A program made the position numbers and the translations under genes. From assembly GCF_001591405.1 (NCBI RefSeq), contig NZ_BCUV01000006.1, forward strand, positions 124,001-188,000: DNA of 64,000 nt, read 5' to 3'. The notes beneath the pieces are model-generated. The model saw only the letters and a list, made by a program, of their open reading frames with translations. It searched no databases and was not told the DNA's origin. Below are positions 53,236 through 60,618 of the stretch, one piece after another; positions within the stretch are counted from its first letter, which is position 1, and every line of letters starts with the position of its first letter. The DNA is from Janibacter terrae NBRC 107853. Its GTDB lineage: Bacteria > Actinomycetota > Actinomycetes > Actinomycetales > Dermatophilaceae.

Positions 53236-56200
53236 TCAGTGGCCAGAGCTGCCCGGCGAGGAGTGCCACAGCTTGCGCGGGGGCTCCACGCCGGTGCCTG
53301 CGGGGCGGATGTCGGCCCACGGCGACTGCCGGAACCCCGAGGCGTGGACGAGCACCCGGTGCCCGGCGGGCTGCTGGTGCGCGGCGTCCCGGGCCCGCGC
53401 GAGGTCGTCGGCCTCGTCGAGCGCGGCGTGGACGGCGGCCAGCCCGCCGGACTGCCAGGCCTCCCACAGCGTCGACAGCTCCCACGCCCCGGAGGCGAGC
53501 ACCGAGACCCCGCGCGGGCCGGCCCGGCGGACCGTGCCGCGCACGAGCACCAGCCAGGAGTGGAAGATCGTCGCCGCATAGGGCCCCTGGACGTCCTCGA
53601 AGAAGGTCGCGTCGACCGGTCCGGTCGAGTCGTCGACGGTGAGGAAGACGACCCGCCGACCGGACCTGATCGGCGGGGTCTGGGTCGCGACCTTGACCCC
53701 CGCGGCGAGGATCTGCGCACCGCTGCGCACCGAGAGCAGGTCGGCGCTGCGGGTCACCCCGAGCGCCTCGAGCATCGGCGCGTAGAAGTCCATGACGTGC
53801 CGCGACGCGTCGAGCCCGAGGATCTCCAGCTCGGCGCCCACCTGGTCGGGGACGGTCATCTCGGGCAGCCCGACGCCCTCGCCGAGCTCCGGGGAGTCAC
53901 CGAGGTCGAGGGTCAGCTGGCTCGCGACGGGGGTGACCGTCGTCGTGGCGCGCACCTGCTGCGCCCCCGGCTGCCCCGCCGCCCACGCGGGCGTCCCGGC
54001 CCGACGCGACGGGCCACGACCGCCTCCCGGCGAGCGTCCCGTCGCCGTCGCCCGTGACCACCGGTCGAGCTCGGCGACGTGCAGCAGCAGGTCGCGCCGG
54101 GTGAGCCGGCCGCGGCTGCCGAGCCCCGGCCCGCCCCGGCCCGCGCCGGTCCCGTGCACGGAGTCGAAGGCCCCGACGAGGACCAGCCGCTCGACGACCG
54201 GCCGCGAGACCCGCGCCCGCTGCCAGAAGTCCGCGAGCGAGTCGTAGGGCGCGCCGGCGACGACGCGGGCGACCTCCCCTTCGCTCATGCCCTTGACGTC
54301 CGCGAGCGAGAGGCGGATCCCCCAGGCCGAGCCGTCGGGCAGGTCCGGGTCGTCCGGCGCCCGGCCGGGCACGGGGGCGCGCTCGATGCGGTACTCCCCC
54401 GTGCTCGCGTTGACGTCGACGCCGAGGATGCTCACCCCGAGCGAGCGCGCCTCCTCGAGCAGCAGCCGCTTGGGGTACATGCCGGGGTCGTGGGTGAGGA
54501 CGCCGGCGAGGAAGGCCGCCGGGTGGTGCGCCTTGAGCCAGGCGGACTGGTAGGTCGGCATGGCGAAGGCCGCGGCGTGCGCCTTGCAGAACCCGAAGGA
54601 GGCGAAGGCCGCGAGCACCGCCCAGATGCGGTCGACGTCCTCGGGCGGGTAGCCGCGCGCGGCCGCGGCGGGACGCCACCACGCCTCGATGCGGGCCTGC
54701 CCGTCGGGGCTGCCCATGGTCCGCCGCACCTCGTCGGCCTGCGCGAGCGTCGCACCGCTCGTCTCGGAGATGATCCGCAGCATCTGCTCGTGGAAGACGA
54801 CCACGCCCTCGGTCTCGGCGAGCGCGGGCACGAGCCGGTCGTGGAGGAACTGCGGCCGGCTCCACCCGTGCCGGGCCTCGAGGAAGGGGCGGATCATGTC
54901 CGACTTCACCGGGCCGGGACGGAAGAGCGAGATGTCGATGATGAGGTCGTCGAAGACCGTGGGCGCGAGCTTGCCGATGAGTTCGCGCTGCCCCGGGCTC
55001 TCGATCTGGAAGCACCCGAGCGTGCGGGTCGTGCGGATCATCGCGAAGGTGGCCGGGTCGTCGAGCGGTACGTCCTCGCGGTCGTCGAGGCCGATCCGCT
55101 CCCCCGTGACCCGCTCGACCTCGCCGACGGCGTGCGCCATCGCCGACTGCATCCGGATGCCGAGGACGTCGAGCTTGAGCAGCCCGAGCGCCTCGACGTC
55201 GTCCTTGTCGAACTGGCTCATCGGGAAGCCCAGCCAGCTCGACTCCACGGGCGTGCGGTCGAGCAGGCCACCGTCGGACAGGACGACGCCGCACGGGTGC
55301 AGCGCGATGTGCCGCGGCAGTCCGTCGAGCCGCTCGACGAGGTCGAAGAGCGTCGAGAGCCGGCCCGCGTCGAGGCTGCGGGTGCGCAGCTCGGGCAGCT
55401 CGGCCATCGCCGAGCGCACGTCCTTGGCCCGGATGTGGGGGAAGGCCTTGGCGATCTCGTCGACCTCTGAAGGGGGGACCCCCAGGGCCGCGCCGACGTC
55501 CCGGATCGCGTGCCGCGCCTTGTACGTGTCCATCATCGACACGCACGTCACCCGGTCGCGCCCGAAGCGCTGCAGGATCAGCTCGTACATCTCGGTGCGC
55601 CGCGCGGACTCGACGTCGATGTCGATGTCGGGCAGCTCGGCCCGCAGCGGCGAGCAGAAGCGCTCCATGAGCAGGTCGTGCCGGATCGGGTCGATGGCGC
55701 TGATGCCGAGCAGGTGGTTGACGAGGCTGCCGGCGCCGGAGCCGCGGGCGGCGACCCGCACCCCGGCCCCGACGATGAGGTCGACGACCTCGGCGACGGT
55801 GAGGAAGTAGGTCGGGTACCCGAGGGCCGCGACGACGTCGAGCTCGTCGGCGAGCCGCTCCTCGACCTGCCGCAGCAGCGACGGCGACGCGTCCGGGTAG
55901 CGCGCGCCGATCGCCGCCCGGCAGCGCTGCGCGAGGACCGCCTGCGGGTCCTCGTCCGGCCGCAGCCCGAGCACGTGCGCCTCGGGCAGGTGCACGCGGC
56001 CGATGCCGATGTCCTTGCGCCCGTCCTGGGCGCAGGCCAGCGCCGTGGCGACCGTCGCGTCGAGCAGCGCCGCCGCCCGCTCGGCGGGGCTCGCGCAGGA
56101 CCACCCGCCGGCGCCGCCCCCGAGGACCGTGGCCACCCGGTGGGCGGAGGCGGCCATCGTCGCGTCGTCGGCGAGGTGCCCGGCGGTCGTCACCCGGTCG

Positions 56201-56979
56201 AGGTGCCGGGTGTCGAGGACGACGAGCCGGCGGGTGGCGTCGAGGACGTCGGCGGTGCTCGCGTCCTGCGGGTGCAGGTGGCGCACGGCCGCGGTGAGCA
56301 CGGCCGGGACGCCGCACGCGTCGGCGAGGCCGAGCAGGTGGGCGGCGTGGCCCGTCGAGGCGGGCGTGCCCGGCGGACCGCCGTGGTCGACGACCTCGAT
56401 CGCGAGCGCACCGGCGGGCAGGGCCTGCTGCCAGGCCCGCAGGCGCTGCCGGGCGATGTCGGGCCGGCGGGCGAGCAGCGCGGCCCCGACGTCGGAGGTC
56501 GGCCCGAGGAGCACGAGCAGCGGGGCGGGCTCCTCGGGTCCGGGCGCGGTGGCGTGCCGCGTGATCATCGCCGGCGTGGCCACGGCCTCACCGCGCTCCC
56601 CCGTGAGGTGCACCTCGCTGACGAGCCGGCACAGCCGCGCCCACCCGACCCCGTGCGGCACGCCCGCCCCGGCCCCCCGGGCGAGGACGGTGACGCGAGG
56701 GTGCCGCGGGTCGACCTCGGCACCGCCGCGCACCGGGGTCCGGCCGCGGGCGGGGGCCCGGCCCCCTCCGTCGACGGCGAGGTCGACCCCGAGGACCGGC
56801 GCGATGCCCGCGGCCGTCGCGGCCCGCACGAAGCGCACCGTCCCGTAGAGGCCGTCGCGGTCGGTGAGGGCGAGGGCGGGCTGCCCGAGCTCGGCCGCCC
56901 GGGCCACGAGCGCCTCCGGGGGTGTCGTGCCGTGACGCAGGGAGAACCCCGACGCCACGTGCAGGTGGGCGAAGCCCAT
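53236..56979 (-). CDS. dnaE2: Error-prone DNA polymerase DnaE2-like
   Basis: A 1247-residue C-family polymerase subunit. The N-terminal PHP domain begins MGFAHLHVASGFSLRHG and ALALTDRDGLYGTVRF. The palm motif PDIDIDVES carries the catalytic aspartates. Helix-hairpin-helix and OB-fold regions follow, and the C-terminus is long and Pro/Ser-rich. DnaE2 enzymes carry out damage-induced mutagenic synthesis, usually with ImuA' and ImuB; neither is in this operon. It is the last gene of an SOS operon and its ATG shares a base with the HEPN gene's stop. It is somewhat longer than typical DnaE2 (about 1050-1150). Confidence 0.87.
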   Translation of the reverse strand: MGFAHLHVASGFSLRHGTTPPEALVARAAELGQPALALTDRDGLYGTVRFVRAATAAGIAPVLGVDLAVDGGGRAPARGRTPVRGGAEVDPRHPRVTVLARGAGAGVPHGVGWARLCRLVSEVHLTGERGEAVATPAMITRHATAPGPEEPAPLLVLLGPTSDVGAALLARRPDIARQRLRAWQQALPAGALAIEVVDHGGPPGTPASTGHAAHLLGLADACGVPAVLTAAVRHLHPQDASTADVLDATRRLVVLDTRHLDRVTTAGHLADDATMAASAHRVATVLGGGAGGWSCASPAERAAALLDATVATALACAQDGRKDIGIGRVHLPEAHVLGLRPDEDPQAVLAQRCRAAIGARYPDASPSLLRQVEERLADELDVVAALGYPTYFLTVAEVVDLIVGAGVRVAARGSGAGSLVNHLLGISAIDPIRHDLLMERFCSPLRAELPDIDIDVESARRTEMYELILQRFGRDRVTCVSMMDTYKARHAIRDVGAALGVPPSEVDEIAKAFPHIRAKDVRSAMAELPELRTRSLDAGRLSTLFDLVERLDGLPRHIALHPCGVVLSDGGLLDRTPVESSWLGFPMSQFDKDDVEALGLLKLDVLGIRMQSAMAHAVGEVERVTGERIGLDDREDVPLDDPATFAMIRTTRTLGCFQIESPGQRELIGKLAPTVFDDLIIDISLFRPGPVKSDMIRPFLEARHGWSRPQFLHDRLVPALAETEGVVVFHEQMLRIISETSGATLAQADEVRRTMGSPDGQARIEAWWRPAAAARGYPPEDVDRIWAVLAAFASFGFCKAHAAAFAMPTYQSAWLKAHHPAAFLAGVLTHDPGMYPKRLLLEEARSLGVSILGVDVNASTGEYRIERAPVPGRAPDDPDLPDGSAWGIRLSLADVKGMSEGEVARVVAGAPYDSLADFWQRARVSRPVVERLVLVGAFDSVHGTGAGRGGPGLGSRGRLTRRDLLLHVAELDRWSRATATGRSPGGGRGPSRRAGTPAWAAGQPGAQQVRATTTVTPVASQLTLDLGDSPELGEGVGLPEMTVPDQVGAELEILGLDASRHVMDFYAPMLEALGVTRSADLLSVRSGAQILAAGVKVATQTPPIRSGRRVVFLTVDDSTGPVDATFFEDVQGPYAATIFHSWLVLVRGTVRRAGPRGVSVLASGAWELSTLWEAWQSGGLAAVHAALDEADDLARARDAAHQQPAGHRVLVHASGFRQSPWADIRPAGTGVEPPRKLWHSSPGSSGH

Positions 56980-57389
56980 CAGGCCCCACCCCCGGTGATC
57001 GCGACGAGGTCACCGGTGACGCGCACCGGCGGCAGCCCGAGCATCCCCGCGACGAGGTCGACGAACTCCTCCCCCTGGCGCAGCAGGTCGTCGGCCTGCC
57101 GGACCGACATCGGCCCGGACGCGCCGTGACCGGGGTGGGCGCCCCCTTCGGGCAGGACGGTCGCGAAGAAGTCCGCCCACTCGGTCAGCTCGGGCGCCAC
57201 CCGCGGCAGCAGGCGCCACACGTCGACGGGACCGTCGCTGCCGGCGGTCCCGCCGCGCACGGACAGCACGGCCGCGGCGGCGCGGAGCACGGCGAGCCGG
57301 GTGCCGGCGCTGCGACCCGGGACGGAGCGGGCCATGTGCGCTGTGGCCAGGCTCTCGCCGGCCGCGGCGAGCAGGGCGACGGCGGCCAT
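56979..57389 (-). CDS. SAV_6107-family HEPN domain protein
   Basis: A 136-residue helical protein matching the SAV_6107-type HEPN family found next to DnaE2 genes in actinobacteria. MAAVALLAAAGESLATAHMAR and MSVRQADDLLRQGEEFVDL are the visible helical segments. The R-x4-6-H ribonuclease motif of toxic HEPN proteins is absent, so it is probably not an RNase. Its stop shares a base with the dnaE2 start (TGATG), and it starts 10 bp after DUF6504, with GAGG 8 nt before the ATG. A GTG three bases upstream is an alternative. Confidence 0.8.
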   Translation of the reverse strand: MAAVALLAAAGESLATAHMARSVPGRSAGTRLAVLRAAAAVLSVRGGTAGSDGPVDVWRLLPRVAPELTEWADFFATVLPEGGAHPGHGASGPMSVRQADDLLRQGEEFVDLVAGMLGLPPVRVTGDLVAITGGGA

Positions 57390-57399
57390 CACCCCCACC

Positions 57400-57708
57400 T
57401 CAGTCCTGCGTCCGCAGGAGCAGCCACCCGCCGGCGACGGACGCGCCGTCACCCGCTGCGCTGTCGACGCCCAGGTCGTAGACGCCGGGCGAGCTGCTCC
57501 GGCCGCGCTGGGCGCTCACCCGCCACACCTCCCGGGCGAGCGGCACCTGCGCCAGCGGCTGCCCACCGCTCGAGCGCCACCACGCGTGCCGCTCCTGCCA
57601 GTGGTCGACGACCTCGGTCACCCGGTACAGCCGCCCCCTCCACAGGAACTGCTCCGGCGAGGTCTCGCCCACCCGTACCTCGATGGTCTCCTCGACGCGC
57701 CTGACCAT
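57400..57708 (-). CDS. DUF6504 family protein, first gene of the SOS operon
   Basis: A 102-residue beta-rich protein. It contains RRVEETIEVRVGETSPEQFL, WRGRLYRVTEVVDHWQ and the closing GGWLLLRTQD. DUF6504 genes travel with Y-family or DnaE2 polymerases in actinobacteria, but no function is known. The ATG at 57708 has AAGGAG 5 nt upstream; a GTG at 57714 is less likely. A perfect LexA box lies 16 nt farther upstream, so the whole three-gene operon is DNA-damage controlled by prediction. Confidence 0.82.
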   Translation of the reverse strand: MVRRVEETIEVRVGETSPEQFLWRGRLYRVTEVVDHWQERHAWWRSSGGQPLAQVPLAREVWRVSAQRGRSSSPGVYDLGVDSAAGDGASVAGGWLLLRTQD

Positions 57709-57724
57709 GACCACTCCTTCGTCC

Positions 57725-57740
57725 TCGAACACCTGTTCGA
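57725..57740. promoter_or_regulatory. Perfect LexA (SOS) box upstream of the DUF6504-HEPN-dnaE2 operon
   Basis: TCGAACACCTGTTCGA carries the full TCGAAC and GTTCGA arms. A -10-like TATCGT (minus strand, 57744-57749) lies just upstream, so LexA bound here would cover the transcript start. Confidence 0.88.
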
Positions 57741-57827
57741 ACAACGATAGACCGAGGTCCCGACAGCGCGTCAACCCCCGCCACGTAGGCTGGGTCCAGC
57801 CCTGTCCCCCTCGCCACTGGAGCACAC

Positions 57828-58913
57828 GTGCCGCACCCGCTGGACCGGGATGACCTGCGCTCGCGGGTCCAGGACCGGATCGACGCCGAGCTGGACCGCT
57901 GGGAGAGCGAGCTCGCCGAGGTCGGCCCCGACGTCGTCGACCTCACCGCGCCCGTGCGCACCCTGCTGCGCGGCGGCAAGCGCCTGCGCGCCGGCTTCGC
58001 CTACTGGGGCTGGCGCGCCGCCGGGCAGGACGACCACGACGGCGCGGTCTCGCTCGCCGCCTCGATGGAGCTCTTCCAGGCCGCGGCGCTCATCCACGAC
58101 GACGTCATGGACGACAGCGAGACCCGGCGCGGTCGGCCCGCGATGCACCGCGCGCTCGCCCGCTCCCACGCCGATCGCGCCTGGCACGGCGACCCGGACC
58201 GCTTCGGCGTGGCCGGCGCGATCCTCGCCGGCAACCTCTGCCTCGGCTGGTGCGACGACCTCTTCGCCGACTCCGGCCTGCCCCCGCAGGCCCTGACCGC
58301 CGCCCGTCCGGTCTTCGAGCGGATGCGCGGCCAGCTCATGGGCGGCCAGTTCCTCGACATCGTCACCTCGATGCGCCCCTGGCAGCGGCTCGACGACGAC
58401 GAGCGCGTCGCCGCCGCCCGGCAGGTCATCCGCTACAAGAGCGCCAAGTACTCCATCGAGCACCCCCTGCTCATCGGCGCCACCGCCGGCGGCGCGTCCG
58501 CGACCGACCTCGCGGCGCTCTCGCGCTACGGCCTGGCTCTCGGCGAGGCCTTCCAGCTGCGCGACGACGTCCTCGGCGTCTTCGGCGACCCGGACGTCAC
58601 CGGCAAGCCGGCCGGCGACGACCTGCGCGAGGGCAAGCGCACCGTGCTCATCGCCCGGGCGCTCGCCGGGGCCGACGACGTCATGACGACCAGGATCGAC
58701 CAGTGGCTCGGGGCACCCGACCTCACGGGCGACGAGGTCGGGGCCTTTCGCGAGCTGCTCGTCGACACCGGCGCGCTCGACGGCGTGGAGGCCGACATCA
58801 CCGCCGGCGCCGACGCCGCCCGCGCGGCCCTCGCCGACGCGACCGGCGTCAGCGAGCCGGCCCGCACGGTCCTCGCCGACCTCGTCGACGTCACGACCGC
58901 CCGGGCCACCTGA
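57828..58913 (+). CDS. Polyprenyl diphosphate synthase (IdsA2-like)
   Basis: A 361-residue trans-prenyltransferase that elongates allylic diphosphates with isopentenyl diphosphate. The first aspartate-rich motif is in IHDDVMDDSETRRGRP and the second in FQLRDDVLGVFGDPD. Chain length is not visible. It starts at a GTG with CTGGAG upstream; TAGGCT at 57786-57791 is a possible -10. Position next to the Rv2175c homologue and near aroG mirrors mycobacterial idsA2. Its stop is 4 bp before the convergent Rv2175c-type gene. Dxs at 21.8 kb supplies upstream precursors. Confidence 0.9.
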   Translation: MPHPLDRDDLRSRVQDRIDAELDRWESELAEVGPDVVDLTAPVRTLLRGGKRLRAGFAYWGWRAAGQDDHDGAVSLAASMELFQAAALIHDDVMDDSETRRGRPAMHRALARSHADRAWHGDPDRFGVAGAILAGNLCLGWCDDLFADSGLPPQALTAARPVFERMRGQLMGGQFLDIVTSMRPWQRLDDDERVAAARQVIRYKSAKYSIEHPLLIGATAGGASATDLAALSRYGLALGEAFQLRDDVLGVFGDPDVTGKPAGDDLREGKRTVLIARALAGADDVMTTRIDQWLGAPDLTGDEVGAFRELLVDTGALDGVEADITAGADAARAALADATGVSEPARTVLADLVDVTTARAT

Positions 58914-58917
58914 GGCG

Positions 58918-59274
58918 CTAGAGCGCCTCCTCCATCGCCCGGCGCCGCACCTCGGTCTTGAAGCCGGCGCGGATCGCCTCGATCGGGGTCGTCCCGCCGG
59001 GCAGCGTCTCGTCGTGGGCGAACATCCACTCGACGATCTCGTCGTCGCTGAAGCGCCCGTCCGCGAGGACGGTGAAGGTCCCGGCGAGCTCCGGCAGCGG
59101 CCCGTCCTCGCCGATGAAGGCGGCCGGGACCGAGAGCACCTTGCGCTCGCCGCGACGCACGGCGACGAGCTGGCGCTCGTCGAGCCAGCGGCGCACCTCG
59201 GAGATGCGCACGCCGAGCTGCTCGGCGAGGTCGGGGAGGGTCAGCCAGGTGTCGGTGGAGGTCGTCTCGTTCAC
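58918..59274 (-). CDS. Rv2175c-family DNA-binding protein
   Basis: A 118-residue protein like M. tuberculosis Rv2175c, a DNA-binding winged-helix protein that is a substrate of the kinase PknL. WLTLPDLAEQLGVRISEVRR forms the HTH, followed by WLDERQLVAVRRGERKVLSVP and a helical C-terminal domain with IEAIRAGFKTEVRRRAMEEAL. The N-terminal Thr-rich stretch VNETTSTDTW includes the region phosphorylated in the mycobacterial protein. The pknL-like gene lies 1.3 kb away, as in mycobacteria, which supports the relationship. GTG start at 59274. Confidence 0.87.
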   Translation of the reverse strand: MNETTSTDTWLTLPDLAEQLGVRISEVRRWLDERQLVAVRRGERKVLSVPAAFIGEDGPLPELAGTFTVLADGRFSDDEIVEWMFAHDETLPGGTTPIEAIRAGFKTEVRRRAMEEAL

Positions 59275-59374
59275 GTCGGCCAGTGTGTCACCGCCCGTGA
59301 CGAAGGGGGACGCGCCCCGGTCTCGTCCGGCGCCCCGGGAAGATCTTCGGTACCGTCGAGACGCCAAACACTTC

Positions 59375-59401
59375 CGCCACACCCGCCACACCCGCCACAC
59401 A
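59375..59401 (+). repeat. Three 9-bp direct repeats (CGCCACACC)
   Basis: CGCCACACC at 59375-59383 and 59384-59392, with CGCCACACA at 59393-59401. They lie in the divergent region between the Rv2175c-type gene and the LysM gene. They may be a regulatory array or chance. Confidence 0.4.
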
Positions 59402-59443
59402 GGTCACACACGCACCTGAACACCCCCCGACCCAGGAGTCATC

Positions 59444-60583
59444 GTGGTCCTTCCGCTGCTCGTCCCCGTCCCGGCCACCCCTGTGGCCCCGGCGATCGAC
59501 CTGACCGCCGAGACCAGCACCCACTCCAGCGCCTCGTCCGCCGTCCACGGCCGCCACCACACGGTGCGTGACGGCGAGACCGCCTATGACATCGCCGCCC
59601 GCTACGGCGTCTCCGTCCGGGCGCTGCTCTCGCGCAACCACCTGTCCGCCGACGAGTTCATCCACCCGGGCCAGCGACTCACGGTGCCCGGCCGCGGCTC
59701 GGGCGCGTCCTCCCCTTCGTCCTCGCGACCGCAGCGCTCCGGCTCGACCCGCGCCTACACCGTGCGCAGCGGCGACACGCTGAGCGGCATCGCCGCCCGC
59801 CACGGCATGGGCGTCGACCGGCTGCGCTCGCTCAACGACCTCGCCGAGGGGTTCATCCACCCGGGCCAGTCGCTGCGCGTCACCGGCACGGCCGCCAAGC
59901 CGGCGAAGCGGTCGGCGGGCCGTCCCACGAGCCGCCACACCGTGCGCTCCGGCGAGACCCTCTCCGGCATCGCCGTGCGCTACGACATGAGCCTCGCCCG
60001 CCTGGCCAAGCTCAACCGCGTCTCGACCGACGACTTCATCCACCCCGGCACCCGGCTGCTCGTCACCGGTACGGCCGCGCGGCCCGCGAGCCCGCAGCAG
60101 ACCTCGGCCAACACCTTCGCCGGACGCACCTACCCCGACGAGATCGTCGCCGCGGCCGAGCGCAACCGCTCGACCCTGGCGGGGCGCTCCGTCCCGAGCC
60201 GCGAGGAGGTCCGTCGCAAGATCACCCGGATCTCCCGCCAGCACGGCCTCGACCCCTCGATCGCGCTCGCGATCTCCTACCAGGAGTCCGGCTGGGACCA
60301 GCGGCAGGTCTCCGTCGCCAACGCCGTCGGCACGATGCAGGTCATCCCGAGCTCCGGCGACTGGGCCTCCCAGATGGCCGGGCGAGAGCTCGACCTGCTC
60401 GATACCGACGACAACATCACCGCCGGTGTGCTGCTGCTGAAGACCCTGACCCAGCAGGCCGGCTCGACCTCCGACGCCATCGCCGGCTACTACCAGGGCC
60501 TCGCCTCGGTGCAGAGCAACGGCATGTACAGCGACACCAAGCAGTACGTCGCCAACGTCAAGGCGCTCCGAAGCCGGATGTGA
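59444..60583 (+). CDS. Triple-LysM lytic transglycosylase
   Basis: A 379-residue exported-looking protein. Three LysM domains (about 38-82, 104-147, 164-208) carry the recurring DTLSGIA and IHPGQ-L cores and bind peptidoglycan. The C-terminal domain (about 255-370) is an SLT-type lytic transglycosylase with Glu281 in ISYQESGWD as the likely catalytic acid and VGTMQVIP. The start is a GTG at 59444 with GGAG 5 nt upstream; the frame is closed by a stop at 59417, so no earlier start exists. The N-terminus MVLPLLVPVPATPVAPA is short, uncharged and a poor signal peptide, so export or the start site is uncertain. Confidence 0.85.
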   Translation: MVLPLLVPVPATPVAPAIDLTAETSTHSSASSAVHGRHHTVRDGETAYDIAARYGVSVRALLSRNHLSADEFIHPGQRLTVPGRGSGASSPSSSRPQRSGSTRAYTVRSGDTLSGIAARHGMGVDRLRSLNDLAEGFIHPGQSLRVTGTAAKPAKRSAGRPTSRHTVRSGETLSGIAVRYDMSLARLAKLNRVSTDDFIHPGTRLLVTGTAARPASPQQTSANTFAGRTYPDEIVAAAERNRSTLAGRSVPSREEVRRKITRISRQHGLDPSIALAISYQESGWDQRQVSVANAVGTMQVIPSSGDWASQMAGRELDLLDTDDNITAGVLLLKTLTQQAGSTSDAIAGYYQGLASVQSNGMYSDTKQYVANVKALRSRM

Positions 60584-60606
60584 CGGACGTTCGTCGGGGT
60601 CGAACC

Positions 60607-60612
60607 TAGACT
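60607..60612 (+). promoter_or_regulatory. -10 box of a probable leaderless promoter (PASTA kinase)
   Basis: TAGACT is 6 nt before the ATG at 60619, with no other ribosome binding site. Confidence 0.6.
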
Positions 60613-60618
60613 TCGAGG

